A DNA stretch of 64,000 nucleotides from Brevibacillus choshinensis (lineage in GTDB: Bacteria > Bacillota > Bacilli > Brevibacillales > Brevibacillaceae). The stretch spans positions 2,068,143 to 2,132,142 of the forward strand of contig NZ_LJJB01000007.1 in assembly GCF_001420695.1 (NCBI RefSeq), written 5' to 3'. Positions 35,654-45,064 of this stretch are shown in pieces. Position 1 is the stretch's first letter. The number at the start of each line of letters is the position of its first letter. Below the pieces are notes generated by a model. It ran no database searches. It was not told where the DNA came from and worked only from the letters and a program-made list of their open reading frames with translations. Position numbers and translations under genes: made by a program.

Positions 35654-36856
35654 CTACACGTATGAGCGTTCGTTATCCGTTTCACTTAAATACGCTGCGG
35701 CTATTTGGTAGAAAAATTTCACTCCCTTCTTGTAATCCGCTATTTCGATATACTCATTCGTCTGATGAGCCAGTTCTGGTATGCCGGGGCCCATTATAAG
35801 GATGTCGCCTGACTGATACTGACTGAACACAGAGCCATCCGTAAAGTAATTGGCTCCTATCGGGGTAATGTCCGAATATCCATTTTCCAAAAGAACGTTC
35901 TGCGCCGTCCGAACAATGGAAGACTCCACTGATGTCATGACAGCCGGCAAGTCCAGCAGTGTTTCTACCTCAATTCGTGAACAGGGGTGACTCCCTGCAA
36001 TTCTTGTTGCTGTCTCTTGCAAGAGTACTAGAATAGTAGAATGATTTACCGACGGATTGGTTCTGATATCAACAGTCATTTCACAATAATCTGGGACTAC
36101 ATTGATTTTTTCTCCCCCCTGGATTTTCGTTACGGTAAAAGTCGTTTGGGATAGGAGTGGATGGCACGTTTCTTGCATTTTAGATTGCTGCAAGCATCCA
36201 AAATAATCATGCGCCATACAGATCGCATTCATGCCTTGCTGCGGCATGGAGGCATGGGCATTTTTGCCGTAACATTTGATTTTGACCCACAGGACTCCTT
36301 TGTGAGCAATGACCAGTTTGTGTGCTGTCGGCTCCGCGATAATCATCGAATCGTATGTAGGCAACTGTTGATCACACATCATCCGTTTGGCCCCTTCACC
36401 ACCTGTCTCTTCACCAAAAGTAACGGCCAACAGGCATTCACCTTGCCACTCTTCTCTTCTTTCATGAAGATACGAAAACGCAAGCAACATGCTGTAAAGC
36501 CCTCCTTTCATATCGCTGGTTCCGCGACCATACATACGGCCTTCTACACATTCGCCCGCGAAAGGGGGATAATCCCACTCGGATTCTCCTATTGCCACGG
36601 TGTCAAGATGGCCGCTGAATACCAATCGTTTGCCATGCTTGCCACTGTTGATCCGAGCAATTAGATTGGCTCTCCCAGGCGATGCGGGATAAAGCTCGTT
36701 TGGAATCCCGTAATCATTCAGAATTTTTTGTATTTTTAACGCGAGAGCAAGTTCATTTCCGGGTGGATTCACAGTGTTGCAACGGATTGCATCCTGGAGA
36801 AGGGATACCGGATTCTGCTTCTCCAGCCATTCAACAATATCTTCTTTTTCATCCAT
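35654..36856 (-). CDS. M20 family metallopeptidase/deacylase (operon 2)
   Basis: A 400-residue ArgE/DapE/CPG2-type hydrolase. Di-zinc site elements: SGHLDTV (His and catalytic Asp), GRGTSDMKGG (bridging Asp), FGEETGGEG (catalytic Glu plus ligand Glu), AEPT and a C-terminal HQTNEYI His. The lid domain lies at about 190-300. It is the first gene of operon 2, 16 bases before the binding protein. AGGGGAG precedes the ATG. It probably removes acyl or amino-acid groups from imported substrate. Confidence 0.9.
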   Translation of the reverse strand: MDEKEDIVEWLEKQNPVSLLQDAIRCNTVNPPGNELALALKIQKILNDYGIPNELYPASPGRANLIARINSGKHGKRLVFSGHLDTVAIGESEWDYPPFAGECVEGRMYGRGTSDMKGGLYSMLLAFSYLHERREEWQGECLLAVTFGEETGGEGAKRMMCDQQLPTYDSMIIAEPTAHKLVIAHKGVLWVKIKCYGKNAHASMPQQGMNAICMAHDYFGCLQQSKMQETCHPLLSQTTFTVTKIQGGEKINVVPDYCEMTVDIRTNPSVNHSTILVLLQETATRIAGSHPCSRIEVETLLDLPAVMTSVESSIVRTAQNVLLENGYSDITPIGANYFTDGSVFSQYQSGDILIMGPGIPELAHQTNEYIEIADYKKGVKFFYQIAAAYLSETDNERSYV

Positions 36857-36940
36857 GCGTGTTCTCCCCTTCTTACTTAACTAGCTACATCATAGCAACC
36901 GCTTTCTTCACCGACTATTGACCATTTTTCCAAAAAAAAG

Positions 36941-36961
36941 AAGAGTGAATTGTACACTCTT
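36941..36961. promoter_or_regulatory. Palindromic operator candidate between operon 2 and the PucR gene
   Basis: AAGAGTG-7nt-CACTCTT is a perfect 7-bp inverted repeat in the 168-base divergent promoter region, 85 bases from the M20 start and 64 bases from the PucR start. This is a fitting place for a regulator that controls both directions. Confidence 0.55.
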
Positions 36962-37024
36962 TACAAGCCTGTGACTTACACTTAAAAATGCTGTCATTCA
37001 ATTCGTAAATGGAGGAGGAGAAAA

Positions 37025-38650
37025 ATGGGTTTAGCCATACGGGAAATCTTGCTCATGAAAGAGATGGAGCATGCTACTTTGCTGGCAGGATCGTTAGGCA
37101 TTGACCGCATCGTTCAGTCTACCACTGTTCTGGATGCACCGGACGCGATTAAGTGGCTGAAAGGAAATGAACTTGCCCTTACTTCAACATACCCTCTATT
37201 GCAGTCTCCCGAACAGCTTGACCACCTTGTGGAGGAACTGGTAAATCGTAATGTTGCCGGGCTCGGCGTCAAACTAAACCGTTATATCAAAAAAATACCC
37301 GAAACCATGCTTCAAACAGCAAATGAAATGGGATTCCCCATTATCTCCCTCCCCAGCGAAAAGGCATGGATTGAGTTTATCAATCCGATTCTCACCGAAA
37401 TCCTTAATCACCGTGCGAAGCACCTGTTGCATTCCGAGGAAATCCATCAAAGCTTTACCCGCATTCTACTCGCCAATTCAGATATGGAAGAGTTGGCCGA
37501 GCTAATTCACTTCTACGCTCGTGATCCAATTGGTATTTTCATGTTAGACGAGAAAAAAGCCATCGTTATACCAGCTCACTTTCCCCTCCCCCAGACGGAT
37601 TTGCAGCAGATGTTCAACCTGAGCACCCATTCCAAAACCTTGATAGATCCCGTTCATGAAGTATACAGCATTAGATTGGCAGATCGGGATGCTGTTCTTT
37701 TGCCTGTCCATAACGCTGTAGAATTGGTTGGCCACATTGTCATTTTCCGGAATAACATGCAGTTAGCGCCGCAGGAGATCAACCTGTGTCTTCACGCTAA
37801 AAATGCTGTAGCATTAAAAATCATGCAATTGCACGCAGAACAAGAGAGCCGAAGACGATATCTGAACGAGTTTGTCACCCATCTGCTGTATCATCCTCTT
37901 ACTTCTGAGACACTTCCAGAGGTTAATCGTAAAGGTTGGGAATTGGGAATTGAATTGTCCCCCAAATACATCGTTCTGTCAATCAAGCTAGAATCCCTCT
38001 CTCTCAAGGAAGTGCAAGAAATGTATGATGTACTTTCTCTTCGCCTTGAACCGGCTCATCACTACCTGCTCGGGATTGACAAGGAGAATCACATTGTCTG
38101 TCTTTATCCATCCGACATGCTTGATAAGGGATTTCACGATAATACCGCGGAAACATTCATCTCGCTTCTGCGCGGCTTGGAATCATTTAACACGCGATTG
38201 AACTGGGCAATCGGCATAAGTCAAAAAACCGATTTGTACTCTCTTCCAGATGGATATCGTGAGTCGTTAAAAGCCTTATACCATGGCATTCGGGTATCCG
38301 GGTATAAGAGCGTTCAGCTTTATCAAGAAATGGGGATCTACCGTTTGCTTACTCACCCCGCCCTTATGGAGGAAGCCCTTCACTATGTACGTGAAATTCT
38401 TGATCCCTTGCTAAATTACGACCGTGCAAATCAGGCCAATCTTGTTAATACTCTCAAAGTGTTTCTCGATCAGGAAGGGAATTATCGGGACACGGCCAAA
38501 GAGTTATTTGTTCACCACAATACAGTACGATACCGTGTTCAGTTGATTGAAAGACAAACAGGGAGGGACCTGCAGATCCAAAGCAATCGTCTTCAGTTCC
38601 AGGTTGCTCTCCTGCTGCTGCCTCTTGTCAAGAATCGTAAAGAACAATAG
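37025..38650 (+). CDS. PucR family transcriptional regulator
   Basis: A 541-residue protein. The N-terminal PucR-like sensor domain (about 10-125: IVQSTTVLDAPDAIKWLKGNELALTS) is followed by a GAF-like middle region. The C-terminal CdaR/PucR helix-turn-helix is at about 480-535 (GNYRDTAKELFVHHNTVRYRVQLIERQTG). Members usually activate nitrogen-source catabolism. Its divergent position and the shared operator-like palindrome suggest control of operon 2, and possibly of the binding protein and aminopeptidase downstream. GGAGGAGG precedes the ATG. Confidence 0.9.
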   Translation: MGLAIREILLMKEMEHATLLAGSLGIDRIVQSTTVLDAPDAIKWLKGNELALTSTYPLLQSPEQLDHLVEELVNRNVAGLGVKLNRYIKKIPETMLQTANEMGFPIISLPSEKAWIEFINPILTEILNHRAKHLLHSEEIHQSFTRILLANSDMEELAELIHFYARDPIGIFMLDEKKAIVIPAHFPLPQTDLQQMFNLSTHSKTLIDPVHEVYSIRLADRDAVLLPVHNAVELVGHIVIFRNNMQLAPQEINLCLHAKNAVALKIMQLHAEQESRRRYLNEFVTHLLYHPLTSETLPEVNRKGWELGIELSPKYIVLSIKLESLSLKEVQEMYDVLSLRLEPAHHYLLGIDKENHIVCLYPSDMLDKGFHDNTAETFISLLRGLESFNTRLNWAIGISQKTDLYSLPDGYRESLKALYHGIRVSGYKSVQLYQEMGIYRLLTHPALMEEALHYVREILDPLLNYDRANQANLVNTLKVFLDQEGNYRDTAKELFVHHNTVRYRVQLIERQTGRDLQIQSNRLQFQVALLLLPLVKNRKEQ

Positions 38651-39056
38651 ATGTACAGAAAAAATGAATTGGCATTTCGTCCAAAGGCTTAAGGGTAACC
38701 ATTCGGTCAGATCTAATCGGGGTAGTCATAGTCGCGGTTATCCCGTTCTTGTACATAACACGTCTCAAATCCAGCATGGTTGTTTTCATGCATATTTTGC
38801 GGAGGTAAGCTCTTCTCATCAAATACCTTCGTGAATACTTCGACTAATGACAAACCGATTTATTGTGAATCCTAGTGAACCAATCAATGTCCAATATTTT
38901 AAACTATCGTTTGATTATATGTACAAATATTTAAACACTTTAGAAATGAATAACAATTTCGCTATACTTCTATGCAAGCGGTTCCATTATTCTTCACGCT
39001 GGCATGTGAGTTGCAATTATTATTCATAAAATTGAAGATCATTGGAGGGGACGTTA
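38651..39056. other. Intergenic region, about 400 bases
   Basis: No confident gene. The minus strand holds two overlapping open frames between 38628 and 38850 with peptide-like text (for example TTPIRSDRMVTLKPLDEMPIHFF), which may be a decayed fragment. The right half (38880-39040) is AT-rich and probably holds the promoter of the binding-protein gene at 39057. Confidence 0.4.
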
Positions 39057-40706
39057 TTGAAGAAGCAAGTCATTTCAGCCTTGATGCTGACATTCGCGAT
39101 ATCGGGATGCAGTGGGCAAGATGCAACAGGCACAACTTCTACACAGCCAACATCTGAGCAGCAAACCTCTCCCACGCCTGCGACCGGGACGGAGAAAATA
39201 AGGGAGCATATCTTCCGGACCAATACGTTTGTCGAACCGCCAACAGCTGATCCCGGCATTCTGGATGACATTGCATCTGAAACCGTCACCCGTGCACTGT
39301 TTGACGGGCTTACCCGGATTGGACAGGACAACAAGCCGCATGAAGCAGCTGCCGAAAAAATTGAAGTATCACCAGATGGGCTTACCTACATATTTACTAT
39401 TCGCGATGCCAAATGGAGTAACGGTGATCCGGTTACCGCCTATGATTTCGAATTCGCATGGAAACGAGTACTAGATCCAAGTACCGGCTCCAAATCCCCC
39501 GACAAGCTCTATTATTTGAAAAACGGAAAAAAAGCTCACATGGGCCAGGCGAAGCCAGACGAGATTGGCGTGAAAGCTACGAACGACAAGACACTGGTTG
39601 TTACCCTGGAAAGTCCCGCTCCCTTTTTCCTGGAGTTGACTGCTTACCCCACCTACTATCCCGTCAATAAAAAACTGGTCGAATCCAACACGAAATGGGC
39701 GGTTGATCCGAACGAATATGTCAGTAACGGACCATTCAAGCTTGAAACCTGGGATCACAAGAGCAAAATGGTATTGGCAAAAAATGAGAACTATTGGGAT
39801 GCCAATACAGTAAAGCTGGACAAGATCGAGCTGTCCATGATTGAGGACCCCAACACCGAGCTGTCCATGTTTGAAAATGGCGAGCTTGATCTAGCAGGTA
39901 CGCCGCTGGGTGCACTGCCGTTTGATGCGATGCCGACGCTGAAGGAATCCGGCAAATTGGAGATTCAGCCGTACGCTGCTACATACTGGTACAAATTCAA
40001 TACAGAAAAACCACCGTTCAACAACGTCAAGATTCGAAAAGCGTTTACGTACGCCATAAATCGCCAACAAATTATTGACAATGTAACACAAGGAAACCAG
40101 CTTCCTGCTACAAGCGCCCTACCTCCGTCTATGACTTTTAAGCAGGAACCGTTCTTCCACGATGGTGACATTCAAACGGCGAAGCAGTTGCTGGCAGAGG
40201 GCATGAAGGAAATGGGAATGACCAAGTTACCAGCTATTACACTTTCGTTCAATACGTCGGAGGGACACAAAAAAATTGCCGAAGCAATCCAGGATCAATG
40301 GAGAAAAGCGCTAGGCGTTGATGTACAGCTGAATAACCAAGAATGGAAGGTATATCTGGAGACGATACATCAAGGCAACTATCAGGTTGGCAGACTGGGC
40401 TGGGCAGCGCAGTACAACGATCCGGTCAACATCCTGGAGCTATTCAAGGAAAAAAGCGGAGCTAACAATGATACGGGCTGGGAAAATCCCCAATATAAGG
40501 AACTTCTAAGCAAATCAACGTTGGAGACCAACCCGACGAAGCGCAAAGAGCTGCTTGCCCAAGCTGAGCAAATCCTGATGAACGAGTTGCCGATCGCGCC
40601 TATCTACTACTACACCAACAACTACGTGAAGCAGCAGTATGTCAACGGTCTGTTTGTCAGTGATACAGGCAGAGTGGACTGGAAATGGACAACCCTTACA
40701 AAGTAG
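39057..40706 (+). CDS. Peptide ABC transporter substrate-binding lipoprotein, orphan
   Basis: A 549-residue family-5 binding protein of the OppA group. The start is TTG 39057 with GGAGGGG 6 bases upstream; this gives the natural signal MKKQVISALML ending I-S-G-C (Cys18). Family features include DGLTYIFTIRDAKWSNGDPVTAYDFEFAWKR-type text and the C-terminal YYYTNNYV. It has no permease or ATPase beside it, so it probably supplies one of the neighbouring transporters. It is followed 30 bases later by an M29 aminopeptidase. Confidence 0.9.
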   Translation: MKKQVISALMLTFAISGCSGQDATGTTSTQPTSEQQTSPTPATGTEKIREHIFRTNTFVEPPTADPGILDDIASETVTRALFDGLTRIGQDNKPHEAAAEKIEVSPDGLTYIFTIRDAKWSNGDPVTAYDFEFAWKRVLDPSTGSKSPDKLYYLKNGKKAHMGQAKPDEIGVKATNDKTLVVTLESPAPFFLELTAYPTYYPVNKKLVESNTKWAVDPNEYVSNGPFKLETWDHKSKMVLAKNENYWDANTVKLDKIELSMIEDPNTELSMFENGELDLAGTPLGALPFDAMPTLKESGKLEIQPYAATYWYKFNTEKPPFNNVKIRKAFTYAINRQQIIDNVTQGNQLPATSALPPSMTFKQEPFFHDGDIQTAKQLLAEGMKEMGMTKLPAITLSFNTSEGHKKIAEAIQDQWRKALGVDVQLNNQEWKVYLETIHQGNYQVGRLGWAAQYNDPVNILELFKEKSGANNDTGWENPQYKELLSKSTLETNPTKRKELLAQAEQILMNELPIAPIYYYTNNYVKQQYVNGLFVSDTGRVDWKWTTLTK

Positions 40707-40736
40707 CGAATACACCGGATAAAGGAGAGAATGTAT

Positions 40737-41846
40737 ATGCTGGATCAACGCTTGACCAAACTAGCCGAGCATCTGCTTACCTACTCCCTCGAGTTGCAGG
40801 AAAACGAAAATCTGATGATCGAGCTGCGCGGCGAGGGACATCCCCTGGTGAAGGAATTGATCAAGGCCGCCTACGCAAAGGGGGCGCGCCCGTTTGTCAA
40901 ATACGTCGATCATGGCATCCAGCGCGAATTGTTGAAAGGTACCACCACTGAACGTAGCGCGATTTTGAACAAATGGCAGGAGCCGATTTGGCGGGATATC
41001 CAGAAGGTGGTCACGATCAACGGTCACATCAACGACAGTGAAATGGCCGATGTTCCCGTAGAAAAGAGGCGTATCCATCAGGCTGGCATCAAGCCCTCCT
41101 ACGATTACATGGTAAGCAATACGAGATGGACCGTCATCAGCTATCCGACACCTGCCATGGCCCAGGCTGCCAATATGCCAACCGACACGTTTTTCGACTA
41201 CTACTTCCATGTCTGTCTGCTCAATTACCAGCAGATGCACGATGCATTTGTTCCACTCAAGCAGTTGATGGACGAGACGGACAAGGTGCGGATCACCGGA
41301 CCCGGCACAGACCTAAGCTTCTCTATCAAGGGGATATCCAGCATCATCTGCGCCGGAAAAATCAATGTGCCAGACGGAGAAATTTACACCTCCCCTGTCC
41401 GCGATTCCGTAAACGGTACTATCACTTTCAATGCCTCTACTCCTTACCAGGGCACCAAGTTCAGCGATATCCAGCTGACTTTCGAGAAAGGGAAGGTGGT
41501 CTTAGCGCAATCCAACGATACGAAGCGGATTAACGAAATTATAGACAGTGACGCGGGTGCGCGATACATCGGAGAGTTCGCGATCAGCGTCAATCCATAT
41601 ATCCAGCACCCGATGAATGACATCTATTTTGACGAAAAAATTGACGGCAGCTTTCACTTTGCTTTGGGCCAGGCATACAAAAATGCCGATAACGGCAATC
41701 GTAGTACGATCCATTGGGACATCGTCAGCATTCAACGCCCTGAATATGGCGGGGGCGAAATTTGGTTCGACGACGTATTGATTCGCAAAGATGGTCTGTT
41801 TGTACACGAGGCTCTGCTTGACTTGAACCCTGAACGGCTGCGTTAA
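40737..41846 (+). CDS. M29 family aminopeptidase (AmpS/PepS type)
   Basis: A 369-residue thermophilic-type (M29) metallo-aminopeptidase that removes N-terminal residues from peptides using a two-metal site. Visible family motifs are VPDGEIYTSP (metal Glu), IGEFAI (metal Glu), SFHFALG and STIHWDIV (metal His residues), and DDVLI (Asp). I favour ATG 40737, 9 bases after AAGGAG; ATG 40731 is only 3 bases away. It is co-transcribed with the orphan binding protein, which suggests intracellular digestion of the imported peptide. Confidence 0.9.
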   Translation: MLDQRLTKLAEHLLTYSLELQENENLMIELRGEGHPLVKELIKAAYAKGARPFVKYVDHGIQRELLKGTTTERSAILNKWQEPIWRDIQKVVTINGHINDSEMADVPVEKRRIHQAGIKPSYDYMVSNTRWTVISYPTPAMAQAANMPTDTFFDYYFHVCLLNYQQMHDAFVPLKQLMDETDKVRITGPGTDLSFSIKGISSIICAGKINVPDGEIYTSPVRDSVNGTITFNASTPYQGTKFSDIQLTFEKGKVVLAQSNDTKRINEIIDSDAGARYIGEFAISVNPYIQHPMNDIYFDEKIDGSFHFALGQAYKNADNGNRSTIHWDIVSIQRPEYGGGEIWFDDVLIRKDGLFVHEALLDLNPERLR

Positions 41847-41860
41847 CCACGTTTTTCACA

Positions 41861-41901
41861 AGAATGATGCCCCTATCTATTAGGAATAGAGGCATCATTC
41901 T
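41861..41901 (+). terminator. Long hairpin after the M29 gene
   Basis: AGAATGATGCC (41861-41871) pairs with GGCATCATTCT (41891-41901), with an inner CTAT/ATAG pair. It has no strong T-run, so efficiency is uncertain. The gap 41902-42123 holds only short frames; a minus-strand stretch ending at about 41956 (SNGKVVELTGSIVA) may be a decayed gene end. Confidence 0.6.
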
Positions 41902-42123
41902 CACACTAGTCTTTTATCATGATAGTAATCCGAATTCACAAAGCCTGTTTATCTTCAACTATGCAACTATCGAACCCGTTAGTTCAACAACTTTTCCGTT
42001 ACTTGTGATACGGTTCACCATTACGGTCATAACTGCAGACAGTAAGGGTACTCAATGTAGGAATCTCAGAGGCGGCCTCACGCAGATAAACAAGATACAG
42101 AGCAACGGAGATCTATAACAAGA

Positions 42124-43443
42124 TCATCCGCTGCTCTCTTTTCTGGATGGCTCATGTAATCCCAATGCTACGGGAATGCCCGTTAATGCGAAAAAAAACA
42201 GGGTATAGAACAGGAGATGGTAATCCATTAGCAAACTGACTAAAACGGAAGCGATCATGCCGCCCACATAGCGGAATGTGGAAAAGATACCAGAGGCTAC
42301 CCCAGACATCTCCTTTGAAACAGCTTGCAGCGAAGCCGTTTGCATAGATGCTGAACCTATTCCGGCCCCTAGTCCTCCGATGACCAGGCCAATTGCGATC
42401 GCAACGAGTGAATGGTTGGAATAGAATCCTACATATATGCCCACTGCTACGGCTGAGAGAAGAAAGGAAAGCAGAACCGTCATTTTCTTTCCAACTTGAT
42501 CTGTTAGGTACCCGCCAAGCCATGAAAACAGAGACATCGACAGCGAAAATACAAAGAGCAGAACGCCAATCGTTTCCACGGAAAAGTGGAATTCATTTTG
42601 CAAAAGAATGGGCATCACCAGAATGGTACTATACATGATGGCATTGCTAAACAGAATAGAAAAATTGGCACTTGTAAACATGCGGTTTTTGAATAATTGA
42701 AATTGAATGAGCGGTTCCTCACATTTCTTTTCCTGCCGGATGAACAGAAGGATTAGCATACACAGGAGTCCCAATGTCCAAATCGTCCTATATTCGTTAT
42801 GCGTCACTAACAAAATGAGCGTTATGAGACTAACACCTAGAAGGATCGATCCATAGATATCCAGCGATGCATCCTTTTCCTTTTTGATGACAGGTAAAAG
42901 AAAAAACGATGCACATAACGACACCAAAGCAAAGGGGATATTGATCCAAAAGATGGACGTCCAGCCCCATAAGCTGATTAAGATCGAGCCCATTAATGGG
43001 CCAAGCGCAGCCCCAATGCCCATGGAGAAACCAAACAATCCAAAGGTCTTGCCCATTTTCTCTTTGGGTGTCGTATACCTGATGATGGCGCTGGCATTCG
43101 GAGCAGCCAATGCGCCACCGACAGCTTGGACGGCTCGAAAAATGATCAGCCACAGCAAATTCATCGTAAACAGACATGCGATAGAGGAAAGTAGAAAAAG
43201 CAGCATGCCTAAAAGAAACATCTCCCGATTGCCATAAATATCCCCCAGTTTTCCAGCAATCGGCTGAAGCACGGTCATTACGATCAAATAGACGGTAATG
43301 ATCCAAGAGGCATGGGTCAGGTTGCTATGCAAAGATTCAACAATGCTAGGCAAACCAACAGCAATCATGGTTGAATTGACAGGGACCAAAAAAGTCCCTG
43401 TCAATATAGAGAGAAGCACGAGTCCGTGACTATTGTTTTCCAA
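42124..43443 (-). CDS. DHA2/EmrB-type MFS multidrug exporter
   Basis: A 439-residue major facilitator with about twelve to fourteen hydrophobic segments. Key motifs are the NSTMIAVGLPSI helix-1 signature, GKLGDIYGNREMFLLG (motif A) and GAALGPLMGSIL (motif C of drug-proton antiporters). I prefer TTG 43443 with GGAG 9 bases upstream; ATG 43467 is in frame but inside the preceding gene and without a site. Overlap with the swivel-domain protein by 14 bases shows operon coupling, so export of the same toxin or antibiotic is likely. Confidence 0.85.
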   Translation of the reverse strand: MENNSHGLVLLSILTGTFLVPVNSTMIAVGLPSIVESLHSNLTHASWIITVYLIVMTVLQPIAGKLGDIYGNREMFLLGMLLFLLSSIACLFTMNLLWLIIFRAVQAVGGALAAPNASAIIRYTTPKEKMGKTFGLFGFSMGIGAALGPLMGSILISLWGWTSIFWINIPFALVSLCASFFLLPVIKKEKDASLDIYGSILLGVSLITLILLVTHNEYRTIWTLGLLCMLILLFIRQEKKCEEPLIQFQLFKNRMFTSANFSILFSNAIMYSTILVMPILLQNEFHFSVETIGVLLFVFSLSMSLFSWLGGYLTDQVGKKMTVLLSFLLSAVAVGIYVGFYSNHSLVAIAIGLVIGGLGAGIGSASMQTASLQAVSKEMSGVASGIFSTFRYVGGMIASVLVSLLMDYHLLFYTLFFFALTGIPVALGLHEPSRKESSG

Positions 43444-45064
43444 AGTGAACCACTCCGTTGGTGCCATCTACCGTGACGATATCTCCATCCCGTAGAACGC
43501 TCGTCGCTACTTTCGTGCCAACTACAGAAGGCACACGGTACTCTCTGGCTACGGTTCCCGCGTGAGATAAGATCCCGCCCGCATCGGTCACGACGGCTCC
43601 CACGACTGAAAACAGAACCGTCCATGGCGGGGTCGTTGTTTTGCAAACCAGTACATCGCCTGTCTGGATTTTGGAAAAATCCTCAGGTCCTCGCACTACC
43701 TTCACAACTCCCGTATACTGCCCCTGTGAAGCCGCATATCCGGAAAAATGCTTCTCCTGCTCATTCACTTCTGGTGCCTTTAATCCAAACACGCGCTCCA
43801 AAATGGGATCGTCAGGCACTTCTTCTGGTGGTGTTCCATAAACCGGCGGCACGTTTTTTTGTTTGTTCTGCTCATGCTCCTGTTTTCGACGCTCTATTGT
43901 TTGAGATACCAAAGTGGGTTCTGACAATACGTCGAGCAACTCATCATAGTACAGAAAAAAGATATCATTAGGAGCTTCCACCACATTCGCTTCCACAAGC
44001 ATCTCCCCTACACGTAACAAGAAGAGACGAGATTTCGCGGGGAGCATCGCATCAATATAGAAATGGTGGTCCTCATCCAGCCCCCAGGCCTCCAACGCCC
44101 ATTGATGCAATTGGATAAACGCCTGCTTTCCTTCTCCCTCCGGCATTTTGGCTAACGTTTCAAGTACCTTCTCCTCGCGCTTTTGAACGATTTGCGCATA
44201 TTCCTTTTCAAAATCATACTCTTTCTGCAAGTAGGTGCTGATCATGTATAGAACCTGATTGGGATTTTCGATCCAGGTTTCATCAAGGAATTCATGGGAG
44301 TTTGGGGAACGGTACCCGTATACCTCGAGAAATGCCCGCAGGCCTGTCAAAAAAGCTCTACCTTCTTCCTGTTGATCGAGCTGTGATACGATTTCTTCAG
44401 TGGGAAATCCGGTGAATATCCCTTCCAGTACCGCAGACTGTTTCACCTGCACAGCCAGTTTCCATAGCTCCCGATCTGTTTCCAGCGTCTTGTTCATCAC
44501 ACCTGACAGACATTCATAAACGGCAGTTGCATCCGACTCGTTGGTTAGTCGAGCGTACAGCTCCTCCAACGCCATCGAATGTCCGCCTCTTGGCATCACA
44601 ATTTCAAAATGAAGCTGCCATGCTTTCTCGTAGAACGTAAATAGTTCCTCAACTCTTTGTTTGGCTTCATCTAATGTAGCCGTTTGGCTTCGATATACAT
44701 CCAATTGACGATAAAAAGGGGAGAATATATGCTCCACGGAATCCATCAGCCTTTGCTTTTGAATCGGAAGCAAGGGACCTACCAGCTCTTGATGCTCTCG
44801 AATCCGTGAGGGCATATCTCCCTCATGAGGAAGTGTTGCTTGATAAAGGCGACCATCCGCCAATTTCATCATGAATTGACGGAGTGGCATTTTGAGATTT
44901 TCAAAGGCCGTTTTCGTTCCTTTTGTCATCGCGGGAATTTGAAACGACGCAAACAAAGGGCTTACGGCATGCGCCAAATGAACATCATCCTGTACCCAAA
45001 AATAGTTCTGTTTGTCTTCATCATTCAGAACGATCTCTCTTTGAAATTCCGTCAGTTGCGTCAT
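43430..45064 (-). CDS. PEP-utilizing/rifampin phosphotransferase-like protein: central and swivel His domains
   Basis: A 544-residue protein equal to the C-terminal two thirds of rifampin phosphotransferase/PEP-synthase-like enzymes. A helical central (substrate-binding) region covers about 1-450. The swivel phosphohistidine domain at the end has TDAGGILSHAGTVAREYRVPSVVG with the transferring His in the LSHAG core. It lacks its own ATP-grasp domain, which is encoded by the gene just upstream (stop and start overlap at 45064). Together they span about 840 residues, the size of a single-chain enzyme. The start is ATG 45064, with a TTG at 45067 also possible. Confidence 0.85.
   Translation of the reverse strand: MTQLTEFQREIVLNDEDKQNYFWVQDDVHLAHAVSPLFASFQIPAMTKGTKTAFENLKMPLRQFMMKLADGRLYQATLPHEGDMPSRIREHQELVGPLLPIQKQRLMDSVEHIFSPFYRQLDVYRSQTATLDEAKQRVEELFTFYEKAWQLHFEIVMPRGGHSMALEELYARLTNESDATAVYECLSGVMNKTLETDRELWKLAVQVKQSAVLEGIFTGFPTEEIVSQLDQQEEGRAFLTGLRAFLEVYGYRSPNSHEFLDETWIENPNQVLYMISTYLQKEYDFEKEYAQIVQKREEKVLETLAKMPEGEGKQAFIQLHQWALEAWGLDEDHHFYIDAMLPAKSRLFLLRVGEMLVEANVVEAPNDIFFLYYDELLDVLSEPTLVSQTIERRKQEHEQNKQKNVPPVYGTPPEEVPDDPILERVFGLKAPEVNEQEKHFSGYAASQGQYTGVVKVVRGPEDFSKIQTGDVLVCKTTTPPWTVLFSVVGAVVTDAGGILSHAGTVAREYRVPSVVGTKVATSVLRDGDIVTVDGTNGVVHFGKQ

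Noticed and set aside
38628-38822. Minus-strand 64-codon frame after the PucR gene
   Set aside because: It starts inside the PucR coding end, has no ribosome site, and an alternative frame is equally open; at most a decayed fragment.
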